From Thermoflavifilum thermophilum (GTDB lineage: Bacteria > Bacteroidota > Bacteroidia > Chitinophagales > Chitinophagaceae), in contig NZ_FPCJ01000001.1 of NCBI RefSeq assembly GCF_900116565.1, positions 434,001 through 498,000 on the forward strand: 64,000 nucleotides of DNA, read 5' to 3'. The position numbers and the translations under genes were made by a program. The notes beneath the pieces are model-generated. The model saw only the letters and a list, made by a program, of their open reading frames with translations, searched no databases and had not been told where the DNA came from. The stretch's first letter is position 1, and every line of letters begins with the position of its first letter. Below, piece by piece: positions 53,259 to 61,947 of this stretch.

Positions 53259-55292
53259 TCAATATGATTGAAATTTTTGCTTTTGAGCTTGTGTCAGCAA
53301 CCAATTGGCCAGATCGGCACCTGCCTGTGCATTCTGAAAGCGCGCAGGCAGCTTGCGGCCATCTGTATATTCATTGTACAACCAGGGATCGCCCACTGCC
53401 AGCACCCAGCCTTTGCCATATTTTGCACGGGCAATAATTACATTTCCTTCTTTTACCAGCACAGGCCGGGCGGGCGGCCGTATGCTCAAACTACTGATTT
53501 CTTTCATAAAAATGTGCCTGGACACCGGGAAAATATCATTTACCGGCGTTTCAAACGCCCCATCCTCATAAGCATGATCCGGAACATGATTCAAACTGTT
53601 TTCCAGAAAATGCATACCGAAGGCCGCTGCCAGCTGATTGAGATGGTAGAATTCACAATTGCCGGAATCATTGGCCATCAGCAAAAGAATACCACCGGCT
53701 TTTACCCAGCGTTGCAATACCGCAATAGATGCGGCATCTATAAAATGTGGATCGGGGGTTTCAGCCCGGGTATCGGGATCTACGATGATATATACCTGCA
53801 CATGTCGCAAGGCTTTTTCCGTAGGCGCTTGCTCAAGGCTGGTGCAGGTGGCTCCCCGGTCGCGAAAGATGCGCCCCCAGAAAGAAAAACCGCTATTCTC
53901 CTCATCGCTCCAGAGATAGTGAAAGGGCTCCACCCGACCCGGTGGCCCGAACGGATCCGGACGCCATTCCCGGTTAAACCAATGATCCAGACAAACCGTA
54001 ACACCTTTGCCCACCTGCATCAGCGGCAAACGGGCCATTTCCACACTGGCCATCAGAAAAGCACCCACAGCCTTGGGATCATTATTTACAATGTTCTCAC
54101 TCAGGTAATAGGCATCGCTGCCATCACGGTAAGGCTTACCTCCCAGACCGGCTACACTGCAGGCACCGGTAAGCACAGGTCCATGGGGTGTTTGTTGTAC
54201 AAACCGGCTTAGCAGCCCGCGGTAGGCTTTTTCTACAGCTGCTCTGTAAGGCTGCTCTGGCAATAAGCCCAGCCGCACCCCTTTAGCCAATGCATAAATA
54301 AACATGCAGGTCGCCGAAGATTCCAGATAATTGCCCGAAAGATGGGGTTTCACCATGAGCTGATACCAGCATCCCGTAGCCGGATCCTGAGCCCGAAGTA
54401 TGGCAGCCGCAAAATCTTTAAACATGCTGCGCAGGGAGTCATAAGCCGGTACATTTGAAGGATAATATTCCAGCACATCCACCAATGCCATGGCCAGCCA
54501 GCCATCACCTCTTCCCCAGATATTGGGAGAGCGGCCGGTTTGCGGGTCAGCCCAACGCTCCTGGTGCGAGGCATCCCAGCCATGAAAATACAATCCTGTA
54601 GCCGAATCGCGCAGATGGTCCCGTATTAAAAAGAACTGATGAGCAATGTCCTGCAGCTGGGCCGACAAATGAGCGGAATCGCGCAGCTTCAATACATAAG
54701 CCAGATAAAAAGGCTCGGCCATATACAGGCCATCCACCCACATCTGGTTGGGATAAATCTGTTTATGCCAGAAGCCGCCTGCCGCATTTCTGGGCTGGTG
54801 CTGGAGCTGATCCCATAACCTGGCAGCTGCCAGACGATATTTGGGCTCTCCTGTAACGGTGGCCAGAAGCAATAACGCACGGCCATTGTTGATATCATCC
54901 AGCTTGTATTCCTGCGGCCGATAGGTGCGGATTTCACCCTGTTGATCCACAAAACTATCTACTGCCTGCCGGATATATTGAAAATAGCTGCCATTGGCCG
55001 TGAAATGCCAGAGTGCTGCCATGCCTTGCCACACCACACCGGTTTCATAAGCCCATTTGCCAGACGGGACAGGTTGCTGTAAGATATGTTTCGCAAATTG
55101 TTCGGCTTCTGTGAGGGCTGAATCGGCCAGCGTGGATGCAGATGTGTGAGTTTGAGCCCGACCTGCTGCCAGCCCCGGCACAAAGGCCGGGGCAAGACAG
55201 AGGCCGATTCCCATAAACCCATAAACCAAGATCGATTCCCATATCCTGTTGGCAAACTGATAGGGTGTATTTCCTTTCATCTCATTATTCAT
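53259..55292 (-). CDS. GH105/GH88-like unsaturated rhamnogalacturonyl hydrolase with C-terminal DUF4350-like domain
   Basis: The 677-residue exported protein has a signal segment (GFMGIGLCLAPAFVPGLAAGRAQ). Residues about 60-400 form the (alpha/alpha)6 barrel of GH105, with GGFWHKQIYPNQMWVDGLYMAEPFYLAYV containing the catalytic aspartate and IWGRGDGWLAMALVDVLEYYPSN. This domain releases unsaturated galacturonate from lyase products. A second domain (about 470-670) contains IIVDPDTRAETPDPHFIDAASIAVLQRWVKAGGILLLMANDSGN and resembles the DUF4350/class I amidotransferase-like fold seen attached to some GH105 proteins; its role is unknown. It overlaps the GH28 stop by four bases. Confidence 0.88.
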   Translation of the reverse strand: MNNEMKGNTPYQFANRIWESILVYGFMGIGLCLAPAFVPGLAAGRAQTHTSASTLADSALTEAEQFAKHILQQPVPSGKWAYETGVVWQGMAALWHFTANGSYFQYIRQAVDSFVDQQGEIRTYRPQEYKLDDINNGRALLLLATVTGEPKYRLAAARLWDQLQHQPRNAAGGFWHKQIYPNQMWVDGLYMAEPFYLAYVLKLRDSAHLSAQLQDIAHQFFLIRDHLRDSATGLYFHGWDASHQERWADPQTGRSPNIWGRGDGWLAMALVDVLEYYPSNVPAYDSLRSMFKDFAAAILRAQDPATGCWYQLMVKPHLSGNYLESSATCMFIYALAKGVRLGLLPEQPYRAAVEKAYRGLLSRFVQQTPHGPVLTGACSVAGLGGKPYRDGSDAYYLSENIVNNDPKAVGAFLMASVEMARLPLMQVGKGVTVCLDHWFNREWRPDPFGPPGRVEPFHYLWSDEENSGFSFWGRIFRDRGATCTSLEQAPTEKALRHVQVYIIVDPDTRAETPDPHFIDAASIAVLQRWVKAGGILLLMANDSGNCEFYHLNQLAAAFGMHFLENSLNHVPDHAYEDGAFETPVNDIFPVSRHIFMKEISSLSIRPPARPVLVKEGNVIIARAKYGKGWVLAVGDPWLYNEYTDGRKLPARFQNAQAGADLANWLLTQAQKQKFQSY

Positions 55293-56947
55293 TTTCCTGC
55301 AATTTCCACCATTGCCCGGGAAGCTCCGCCCGCATAGCGAATCATCCGATCCGATGGAGCCGGAAACAGGTGATTGAATCGGATATCCCCGCTTTCCGCA
55401 CCCTGCAGGTGCAACAGAAGCCGGGCATCAGGGGCATAATGCAGGGTATTAAACTGAACATCCTGCACCTGAGCCATGTCTATCACAGGATCAGATTGTA
55501 TCGGAAACAATTGCAGGTCTTCAAACTTAAGCTGCCGGGCATAACTGCAGATCAGCCCCTGCCGGGTATCGGCCAGCGTAATATGTTCCAGCTCTATTTG
55601 CTGGACGGGCATTTCAGGTAGTCCACGGATGTAAATGCCCCGCTGTGCTCCTCTGCATACCACATTCCGAATCAGAAACCGGCGAAAAATGGGCGTAGCT
55701 TCCGTTACAGGCTGGGCCTTGACTTCGCCAATCGGCTCGGCTGCATTGGTAGCCATGTAATACATGTCAAACAAAATGGCATCATGCACGATATTTTCCA
55801 TCACCACACCATCCACAAAAATGTTTTCTACCACACCGCCGCGACCCCGTGTGGTCTTGAATCGCAATCCATTATCGGAGCCTATGAAGGTGCAATGCTG
55901 CACCACCACATCATGCACGCCGCCCGACATTTCGCTGCCAATCACAAATCCGCCATGGGCATGATACACCACACAATTGCGCACCTGTACATACTGCGTA
56001 GGCATACCTCGTTTCCGGCCCTCCTCATCCCGGCCCGATTTCAGGCAAATCCCATCATCACCGGTAGCAAACTGGCTGTTTTCAATCAACACCCTTGTGC
56101 ACGACTCCACATCAATGCCATCTCCGTTTTGGGCATACTCCGGATTATATACCGTAATGCCCGACACGGTAAGATCCTCGCACATCAACGGATGCAAGCA
56201 CCAGGCAGGGGAATTGCGGAAGGTAACACCTTGTAACAGAATTTTTTTGCAGGAAGTGAATTTCAGCAAATTGGGCCGTAAAAAATCTTTGATTTGCTCA
56301 AAGTCGCTGATCTGCATGCCCGGCTTCCACACCCCGGCATCGGGTGTTTGAGATCCGAGGAGCGATTTTTTAGATGGATACCAGGTATTGCCATCAGCAC
56401 TCAGCAGCCCCCCGCTTGCTACCAGCTGCTTCCATGCATCGGGCGGCAGTTTGCTTTTCTTCACCATGCGCCAGGCATCGCCACCGCCATCGATAATGCC
56501 ATGACCCGTAATTCCTATGTTTTCTGCACCTTCGGCCGAAATGGGCGACTGGCAGCGCACAGCCACCAACCCTTCATAGCTGGTTTTTACCAAGGGATAT
56601 TGATCCCGATCGCGGGTGAATTGCAGCAAAGCTCCACTTTGAAGATGCAAATCCACCCCCGATTTCAACACAAGGGGACCGGTAAGCCAGAAACCATCGG
56701 GAATGAGCACCACACCACCACCGGCAGCACTGCAGGCATCAATGGCCGACTGAATGGCCTGCGTATTCAGGGTGCGGCCATCGGCCACGGCTCCATAGCG
56801 GCGAATATCAAATGTATCAGACCGAAACCGGGGAACAGCCGGCTGATAGGCCGACAGATCTTTAGGCCAGGAAAGCCCCTGGGCAGATGCGCAGGTCATC
56901 CATCCCATGAAGACGAATAAACCTATCAGCCACAACCGAAATAACAT
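55289..56947 (-). CDS. GH28 polygalacturonase, exported
   Basis: From the ATG at 56947 this 552-residue protein begins with a signal peptide (LWLIGLFVFMGWMTCASAQ) and carries the right-handed beta-helix of GH28. Catalytic motifs are NGDGIDVES (NxD), ATGDDGICLKSGRD (DD), AHGGFVIGSEMSGG (the HG motif) and GLRFKTTRGRGG (RxK). It hydrolyses alpha-1,4-galacturonan or rhamnogalacturonan. In-frame ATGs up to 57004 lie at or before the predicted transcription start, so 56947 is preferred. It is the promoter-proximal gene of the ten-gene uronate operon. Confidence 0.92.
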   Translation of the reverse strand: MLFRLWLIGLFVFMGWMTCASAQGLSWPKDLSAYQPAVPRFRSDTFDIRRYGAVADGRTLNTQAIQSAIDACSAAGGGVVLIPDGFWLTGPLVLKSGVDLHLQSGALLQFTRDRDQYPLVKTSYEGLVAVRCQSPISAEGAENIGITGHGIIDGGGDAWRMVKKSKLPPDAWKQLVASGGLLSADGNTWYPSKKSLLGSQTPDAGVWKPGMQISDFEQIKDFLRPNLLKFTSCKKILLQGVTFRNSPAWCLHPLMCEDLTVSGITVYNPEYAQNGDGIDVESCTRVLIENSQFATGDDGICLKSGRDEEGRKRGMPTQYVQVRNCVVYHAHGGFVIGSEMSGGVHDVVVQHCTFIGSDNGLRFKTTRGRGGVVENIFVDGVVMENIVHDAILFDMYYMATNAAEPIGEVKAQPVTEATPIFRRFLIRNVVCRGAQRGIYIRGLPEMPVQQIELEHITLADTRQGLICSYARQLKFEDLQLFPIQSDPVIDMAQVQDVQFNTLHYAPDARLLLHLQGAESGDIRFNHLFPAPSDRMIRYAGGASRAMVEIAGK

Positions 56948-57008
56948 GGCTTTCCTTTTCAATATTCCTGTCTGAAAACCGTACTGTGCCATATTGCAAA
57001 GCATGAAG

Positions 57009-57039
57009 CAAGTCTACTGTGTTCACCCGGAATAGACAA
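57009..57039 (-). promoter_or_regulatory. Candidate promoter of the pectin/uronate operon
   Basis: On the minus strand TTG (57039-57037), a 20-base spacer and TAGACTTG (57016-57009, one mismatch to TAnnTTTG) are spaced as expected. Transcription near 57002 leaves a leader of about 55 bases before the GH28 ATG. Confidence 0.45.
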
Positions 57040-57061
57040 CGAATTGCAGATATTTTTTTAC

Positions 57062-57085
57062 GCAAACGTTACCGGGAACGATTGC
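57062..57085. promoter_or_regulatory. Candidate LacI/GntR-type operator between divergent promoters
   Basis: The 24-base sequence GCAAACGTTACC-GGGAACGATTGC is symmetric at 20 of 24 positions (GCAAnCGTTnCC and its complement). Its centre GTTACCGGGAAC resembles gluconate-repressor sites, and its left half GCAAACGTT resembles LacI-family PurR-type sites. It lies 22 bases upstream of the operon's -33 box and three bases before that of the divergent gene, so one protein could control both. Confidence 0.6.
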
Positions 57086-57088
57086 ATC

Positions 57089-57119
57089 TTTTAAATCATA
57101 AAAAGAATCTGTAACTTTT
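57089..57119 (+). promoter_or_regulatory. Candidate promoter of the SMP-30-like gene
   Basis: TTTT (57089-57092), a 19-base spacer and TAACTTTT (57112-57119, followed by G) approximate the Bacteroidota promoter. Transcription would begin near 57126, before the ATG at 57151. Confidence 0.4.
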
Positions 57120-57150
57120 GCCCTGTATTTGCAATTAAATTCTTTAAGAT

Positions 57151-57990
57151 ATGCGCTCCTTCTTTTGTTCCCTGCTGTTAAGCCTGATGGGCTTTTTCAC
57201 TGCCTATGCCCAGCATAGCTCCATGAAGCTTACGTTTAAGTGGTCGGCCGCTGATGGTATCCGTACACCTGAATCGGCCTTGTATGACCCCCAGCACCAG
57301 GTGATATACGTGTCAAATATCAACGGCGATGCCACCGCCAAAGACGGCAATGGCTTCATCAGCCTGCTCGACATCAATGGCCATGTGAAGCAACTGCACT
57401 GGACCGATGGATTGAATGCCCCGAAAGGACTGGCTTTTTATGGTAACGAAGTATATGTGGCAGATATTGATCAGCTCGTCATCATCAATCGCAACACCGG
57501 TGCCATCAAGCAAAAGGTTCCTGTACCCGGTTCATCTTTCTTGAATGATGTGACGGTTGATGACCACGGCAACGTGTATGTTTCCGATACGCGGCAAGCA
57601 AAAGTATTCCGCTATGCCAACGGAAAAGTATCGGTGTTGCTTGAAGGAGAAAATATGCAGGGAGCAAACGGATTGTTCTTCTGGAAAAATCAACTCTGGA
57701 TACTCACCCATCATGGTATTTTCACCTGCGATGCTACCGGCAAAAACCTGAAATTGTTTTCCGATGCCGTGAAAGATGGCGATGGCATCTGGAATGTAAA
57801 TGATCGCGACTTGATTGTTTCGCAATGGACAGGGCATGTGTACTATGTCTATGCCAACGGAAAAGCCGTAGAGTTATTGAACACGCAGGCCGAACATAAA
57901 AACACAGCCGATATCAGTTTTATTCCTTCCATGCATTTGCTGCTGGTGCCTACTTTCATGGGCAACAGCGTAGATGCTTATTCCCTGTGA
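57151..57990 (+). CDS. SMP-30/NHL-like six-bladed beta-propeller protein, exported
   Basis: The 279-residue protein has a signal peptide (FFCSLLLSLMGFFTAYAQ) and repeated propeller strands such as TPESALYDPQHQVIYVSNINGD, APKGLAFYGNEVYVADIDQLVIINRNTG, LNDVTVDDHGNVYVSDTRQAKVFRYANG and GANGLFFWKNQLWILTHHG. It resembles gluconolactonase/SMP-30 and NHL-repeat proteins, without a clearly identified catalytic set. Its divergent position across the candidate operator from the uronate operon suggests co-regulation, perhaps lactone hydrolysis or sugar-acid sensing, but this is inference. Confidence 0.75.
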   Translation: MRSFFCSLLLSLMGFFTAYAQHSSMKLTFKWSAADGIRTPESALYDPQHQVIYVSNINGDATAKDGNGFISLLDINGHVKQLHWTDGLNAPKGLAFYGNEVYVADIDQLVIINRNTGAIKQKVPVPGSSFLNDVTVDDHGNVYVSDTRQAKVFRYANGKVSVLLEGENMQGANGLFFWKNQLWILTHHGIFTCDATGKNLKLFSDAVKDGDGIWNVNDRDLIVSQWTGHVYYVYANGKAVELLNTQAEHKNTADISFIPSMHLLLVPTFMGNSVDAYSL

Positions 57991-58483
57991 GCTTCATCGC
58001 CATAATGCAATGCATTGTATGATGTTTTCCATAAAAAAATCATGTTTTTGTTACAGCTTTAAAAATTTTTCATTCATTTTGCATGTTGTATTCTTTTTGC
58101 ATCACATGATTTATAACATGATTGTGCAAGTTTTTTATTTTATCATGGAATGAAAAATAAATCAAATAAAAATTCTTACAGGCAACACCCATCTGTACAT
58201 GATGATTGCATTCCCTAAGAGATAAGACATGTTTTGTTTGATCTGATTTTTGCACACTTAACTTCCGAGGATATATGGATATATCAAAGCAATTGGGCTA
58301 ATGATTATTTATTCTCAAAATAAGTATTTTACAAGCGTATATTTCTACACAATAATTTCATAAGTTGGGGCAATCAAATCTTCTCACCTGCATCTAATAA
58401 GTCATTTAAGTTTTCCAGGTCTTTGTTTTTCAGATTCTTTTCAAAAACGGGGTTTTAATTTGTCCGCATAAAAACATTTTCAT
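57991..58483. other. Long AT-rich intergenic region
   Basis: These 493 bases contain no supported gene. The only small frame (58070-58255, minus strand, 61 residues) has no recognisable features. I see a ten-base palindrome CAATGCATTG (58008-58017), many A/T runs, and no terminator or complete promoter. It lies upstream of the PepSY-like gene and probably holds that gene's regulatory region. Confidence 0.6.
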
Positions 58484-58915
58484 ATGAAACAGTCATTCTT
58501 ATTACTGATTAGCCTCAGCCTTTTTGTACACACATCCTTTGCGCAGCGCATCCCGGAAAGCAAAGTGCCGGCTTCCTGTGTACAGGCTTTTCATAAACTG
58601 TATCCGCAGGTAAAAAATTATTTTTGGGAAAAAGAACATCAGAACTTTGAAGCCAACTGGAAAGAAAATGGCTTAGATCACAGTGTGGCTTTTTCGGCTA
58701 CGGGTGTTTTTGCCGGATCTGAAATAGATGTACCTCTGAGTCAAATCCCACCGCAAATCAGAGACTATGCAGCCAAGCATCATCTGGATATCAAAGAGGC
58801 TTCGATAAATGAAGATGCACAACATCGCAAAACTTATGAGCTGGATGATGCAAAGGGCATGGCTTATATCTTTGACGTGCAGGGGAAATGGATCAAAACA
58901 CAGAAGGCAGATTAA
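58484..58915 (+). CDS. PepSY-like domain secreted protein
   Basis: This 143-residue protein has a signal peptide (FLLLISLSLFVHTSFAQ). The mature part resembles the Bacteroidota PepSY-like/BLIP-like family: VPASCVQAFHKLYPQVKNYFWEKEHQNFEANWKENG, then SVAFSATGVFAGSEIDVPLSQIPPQIRDYAAKHH and YIFDVQGKWIKTQ. The fold is thought to bind or inhibit proteins; exact function is not known. It precedes the second efflux gene set by 31 bases and may be co-transcribed with it. Confidence 0.8.
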   Translation: MKQSFLLLISLSLFVHTSFAQRIPESKVPASCVQAFHKLYPQVKNYFWEKEHQNFEANWKENGLDHSVAFSATGVFAGSEIDVPLSQIPPQIRDYAAKHHLDIKEASINEDAQHRKTYELDDAKGMAYIFDVQGKWIKTQKAD

Positions 58916-58946
58916 AATTCCTGATGAAAAACTTGATTAAGATTAT

Positions 58947-60233
58947 ATGGGTAAACCTGAAAAATACCTTTTTCGATACATTTACCAGAAGTTACACATC
59001 CTCTTATTGGTAGGCTGTTTGTATGGTTGTATGCAGGGATTACCCATAACAATTCGAGCTCAACAAAGCTTAAGTGAGTATCTTTCCTTTGCCCGCCAAC
59101 GCAGTCCTTTGCTGAAGGATTATGCCAATCAGCTGGCAGCCGCGCAACTGGACAGCCTGCTGATACGGGCTGCACACAAGCCTCAAGTTTTTGCCAGTGG
59201 CATGCTGATGGCTGCACCTACATTCCATGGTTATGGTTATGATATGGCTATCACCAACGGCGGGCAATACACTGCCTTAGCCAGCGTATCGCAACCGTTG
59301 TTTACCCGGAAAATATTGCAACCGCAATTTGCACAGCTTGACATTCAACGCCAGCAGATCACCAATAATGCACATATCAGTACATATGATCTCGAGCATG
59401 CCGTGGCTTTGCAATATCTGGTTGCTTATGCCGATCAGCTGCTGCTGGAGCAGAATCGCCGCATTGATTCACTCCTGCAACAACAGCAAATGATTGTACA
59501 ACGGTTGGTGCAACAAGGTGTTTATCAATATGCTGATTATTTGAATATTACAGTGGCTCTGCAAAATCAGGAAATTACACTGGATCAGCTGCGTACCCAA
59601 TACCTGCAAGATTTGTCTGCACTGCGGTATTTGTGCGGTATAGCCGATACCGGCATCGTTTATCTTCAAGAACCCGATATCACCCTTCATGAACCTCCCA
59701 CCAATCTGTCGGTTTTTTTGCGGCGTTATCAACTTGATAGCTTATCGATTGTTAACCAGCGACAACTTTTTGCTACCCATTATTTGCCCACTATTAATTG
59801 GTTTGCTGATGCAGGATTCAATGCTTCACAGCTATCTACTGCATATAAAAACTTCGGAACCAGCTTTGGCATCAGCCTTAATATTCCCATTTACGACGGA
59901 CATCAACGCCGGCTGCAAAATGAAAAACTGGACTTGCAGGAACGTACCCGACAACAATACCAACAATTTTTCACCACACAATATCATCAACAAATATCAG
60001 GACTGTATCAACAATTACGAGAAACATCGCAACAAATCCTGTCCATCACCCAAAAACTGGCTACCAGCGAAGAACTCCTGACCGTTGACCGGCAACTGGT
60101 GCAAACCGGTAACATTCGCATTACCGATTATTTGATGGCTATTCAACAACATTTGATGGTGCAAACCAGTCTGGATCAGGCCCGGATTCGTCGATGGCAA
60201 GTGATAACTGAATTGAATTATTGGTTGCATTAA
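58947..60233 (+). CDS. TolC family outer-membrane efflux protein
   Basis: The 428-residue protein has an N-terminal signal (LHILLLVGCLYGCMQGLPITIRAQ) and two coiled-coil repeats of the TolC fold (DQLLLEQNRRIDSLLQQQQMIVQRLVQQGVYQYADYLNITVALQNQ..., LYQQLRETSQQILSITQKLATSEELLTVDRQLVQTGNIRITDYLMAIQQHLMV). It is unusually rich in glutamine. With the adaptor 19 bases downstream and the RND gene further on, it forms the outer-membrane duct of a second export system. Confidence 0.88.
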   Translation: MGKPEKYLFRYIYQKLHILLLVGCLYGCMQGLPITIRAQQSLSEYLSFARQRSPLLKDYANQLAAAQLDSLLIRAAHKPQVFASGMLMAAPTFHGYGYDMAITNGGQYTALASVSQPLFTRKILQPQFAQLDIQRQQITNNAHISTYDLEHAVALQYLVAYADQLLLEQNRRIDSLLQQQQMIVQRLVQQGVYQYADYLNITVALQNQEITLDQLRTQYLQDLSALRYLCGIADTGIVYLQEPDITLHEPPTNLSVFLRRYQLDSLSIVNQRQLFATHYLPTINWFADAGFNASQLSTAYKNFGTSFGISLNIPIYDGHQRRLQNEKLDLQERTRQQYQQFFTTQYHQQISGLYQQLRETSQQILSITQKLATSEELLTVDRQLVQTGNIRITDYLMAIQQHLMVQTSLDQARIRRWQVITELNYWLH

Positions 60234-60252
60234 AAATAAATCTGCACTGCTT

Positions 60253-61197
60253 ATGTGGAATGTGCATATTCAAAAATTTCAAAAATGCATGTGCTTGCTG
60301 ATTTGCATGGGATTGTGTGCTTGCCATACTCCCCAGACAGATGAAGATACGCAAGATAACATCCCCAATGTGGTGAGTCCGGTAAAAGTTACACCTGTGC
60401 GAGCAGGAGCCATTGCTGATGAAATTACATTGAACGCTGTAGCAACTTACCTGAAAAAAAACAATCTAAAAGCCAATGTAAATGGCTATCTGATAGGAGT
60501 TCAGGCTGCACTGGGATTACCGGTTAAAGCCGGTCAGCCACTTTTTATTATTCAAACCAAAGAAGCCCGTGCTGTGGATGCACTGGCCGATTCGCTGCCA
60601 CCGCATTTGTTGCCCTATCGCAAGAATGTAGTAATCCGCGCCAGCCAAAACGGTTTTGTGAGCCAGTTATTTCACCAAACCGGAGATTATGTTACCGATG
60701 GCGAACCCTTATGTGAAATCAGCGACCAGAATAGCTTTGCTTTTCTTTTGCAAGTACCATTTGAATGGGTAGATAAAATTCATACCGGACAAACCTGTAC
60801 TTTAATCCTGCCCGATAGCAGCCATATCCAGGCACGTATTGCCTATCAAATGCCCCTGGTAGATCCTGCAGCCCAAACCCAACAATATGTGCTGCATCTG
60901 GCAAGCCCAAAATGGCTGCCGGAAAACCTGATTGCCCGTGCAATTCTCACCATTCGTACTTTCCCTCATGCCCAGCTGGTTCCCAAATCAGCAATCCTGA
61001 CCAATGAAGAGCAAAATCATTTTTGGGTGATGCGGGTGGTAAACGACAGCCTGGCCGTAAAAACACCCGTGCAATTGGGTATAGTGAACGATACAACCGT
61101 GCAAATCCTTTCTCCTTCTTTCCAGACTTCTGATCGGGTAGTAACGGAAGGAAATTACGGTTTGCCCGATACGGCCCATATCCGGATCATTCCCTAA
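60253..61197 (+). CDS. Efflux RND periplasmic adaptor, lipoprotein
   Basis: The 314-residue adaptor has a lipobox (LICMGLCAC, lipidated Cys near residue 24). It shows the split lipoyl-like motif: LKANVNGYLIGVQAALGLPVKAGQPLFIIQTKEARAVDA and then VIRASQNGFVSQLFHQTGDYVTDGEPLCEISD, with almost no coiled-coil hairpin between them. The beta-barrel domain follows (FLLQVPFEWVDKIHTGQTCTLILPD). The short hairpin is typical of the shorter CusB/CzcB-like adaptors. It is followed 12 bases later by a PAP2 gene rather than directly by the pump. Confidence 0.87.
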   Translation: MWNVHIQKFQKCMCLLICMGLCACHTPQTDEDTQDNIPNVVSPVKVTPVRAGAIADEITLNAVATYLKKNNLKANVNGYLIGVQAALGLPVKAGQPLFIIQTKEARAVDALADSLPPHLLPYRKNVVIRASQNGFVSQLFHQTGDYVTDGEPLCEISDQNSFAFLLQVPFEWVDKIHTGQTCTLILPDSSHIQARIAYQMPLVDPAAQTQQYVLHLASPKWLPENLIARAILTIRTFPHAQLVPKSAILTNEEQNHFWVMRVVNDSLAVKTPVQLGIVNDTTVQILSPSFQTSDRVVTEGNYGLPDTAHIRIIP

Positions 61198-61209
61198 AAC
61201 CTGTGCAGC

Positions 61210-61947
61210 ATGAATGGCTTTCTATCCCGACATGGTTTGAATCTTTATTTTCGTCGCACCTGGATTGGAATAGGCCTGATAGGTGTGGGAATGCTCTTTT
61301 CTCTGTCGTTGTTCTCTCCCATTCATGCCCAAAACCTCGATATCCGGCTGCTGCGCGATATCAACCTGCATCGGCCACGTTCGCTCGATCAAGCTTTCCT
61401 GGATATCACCCACTCGACCATTCCGGTAAGCCTCGCACTGCCCATCGGCTATACCGGCGTTGGATGGCTGGAGCACGATAGCCTGGCTCTGGCACGCGGC
61501 CTACGCATGGGACTCGCACTGGCTTGCACGGCGGTCGTCACCGAAGGACTGAAACGGGCCATCCATCGTCCCCGACCCTACATGACCTATCCGGATATCG
61601 AGCACCTGCAAAACGATAGCGACGGCTCGTTTCCCTCCGGCCACACCTCGCTGGCCTTCTGCACGGCCACCTCACTGGCCTTACAACACGCCCGCTGGTA
61701 CGTGCAAATACCAGCCTGGACCTGGGCTGCTGCCGTGGCTTATTCCCGACTCGACCTGGGCATGCACTACCCCAGCGATGTGCTGGCGGGTATGATGGTG
61801 GGTGCCGGCTCAGCCTGGGCAGGATTTCGGCTGCAACAATGGTGGCTACACAAACAACAGAAAAAACAGGCTGAGGCCCTTACAGCTTTCCATCCTGATC
61901 CATTTTTATCAATGGTCATCCGGAATTCAAATCAATCCTTGCCATGA
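61210..61947 (+). CDS. PAP2 superfamily phosphatase, membrane or periplasmic
   Basis: The 245-residue protein has a hydrophobic N-terminal segment ending in HAQ and the three PAP2 motifs: KRAIHRPRPY (KxxxxxxRP), PSGHTS (PSGH) and SRLDLGMHYPSDVLAG (SRxxxxxHxxxD). It should dephosphorylate lipid or sugar phosphates such as undecaprenyl diphosphate or lipid A. The hydrophobic segments between motifs indicate membrane association. Its stop overlaps the pump start by four bases (ATGA), so it is translated together with an efflux pump, an unusual partner. Confidence 0.9.
   Translation: MNGFLSRHGLNLYFRRTWIGIGLIGVGMLFSLSLFSPIHAQNLDIRLLRDINLHRPRSLDQAFLDITHSTIPVSLALPIGYTGVGWLEHDSLALARGLRMGLALACTAVVTEGLKRAIHRPRPYMTYPDIEHLQNDSDGSFPSGHTSLAFCTATSLALQHARWYVQIPAWTWAAAVAYSRLDLGMHYPSDVLAGMMVGAGSAWAGFRLQQWWLHKQQKKQAEALTAFHPDPFLSMVIRNSNQSLP

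Noticed and set aside
58070-58255. 61-residue minus-strand frame in the AT-rich gap
   Set aside because: No promoter, homology-like pattern or codon character supports it; the composition is that of non-coding sequence.
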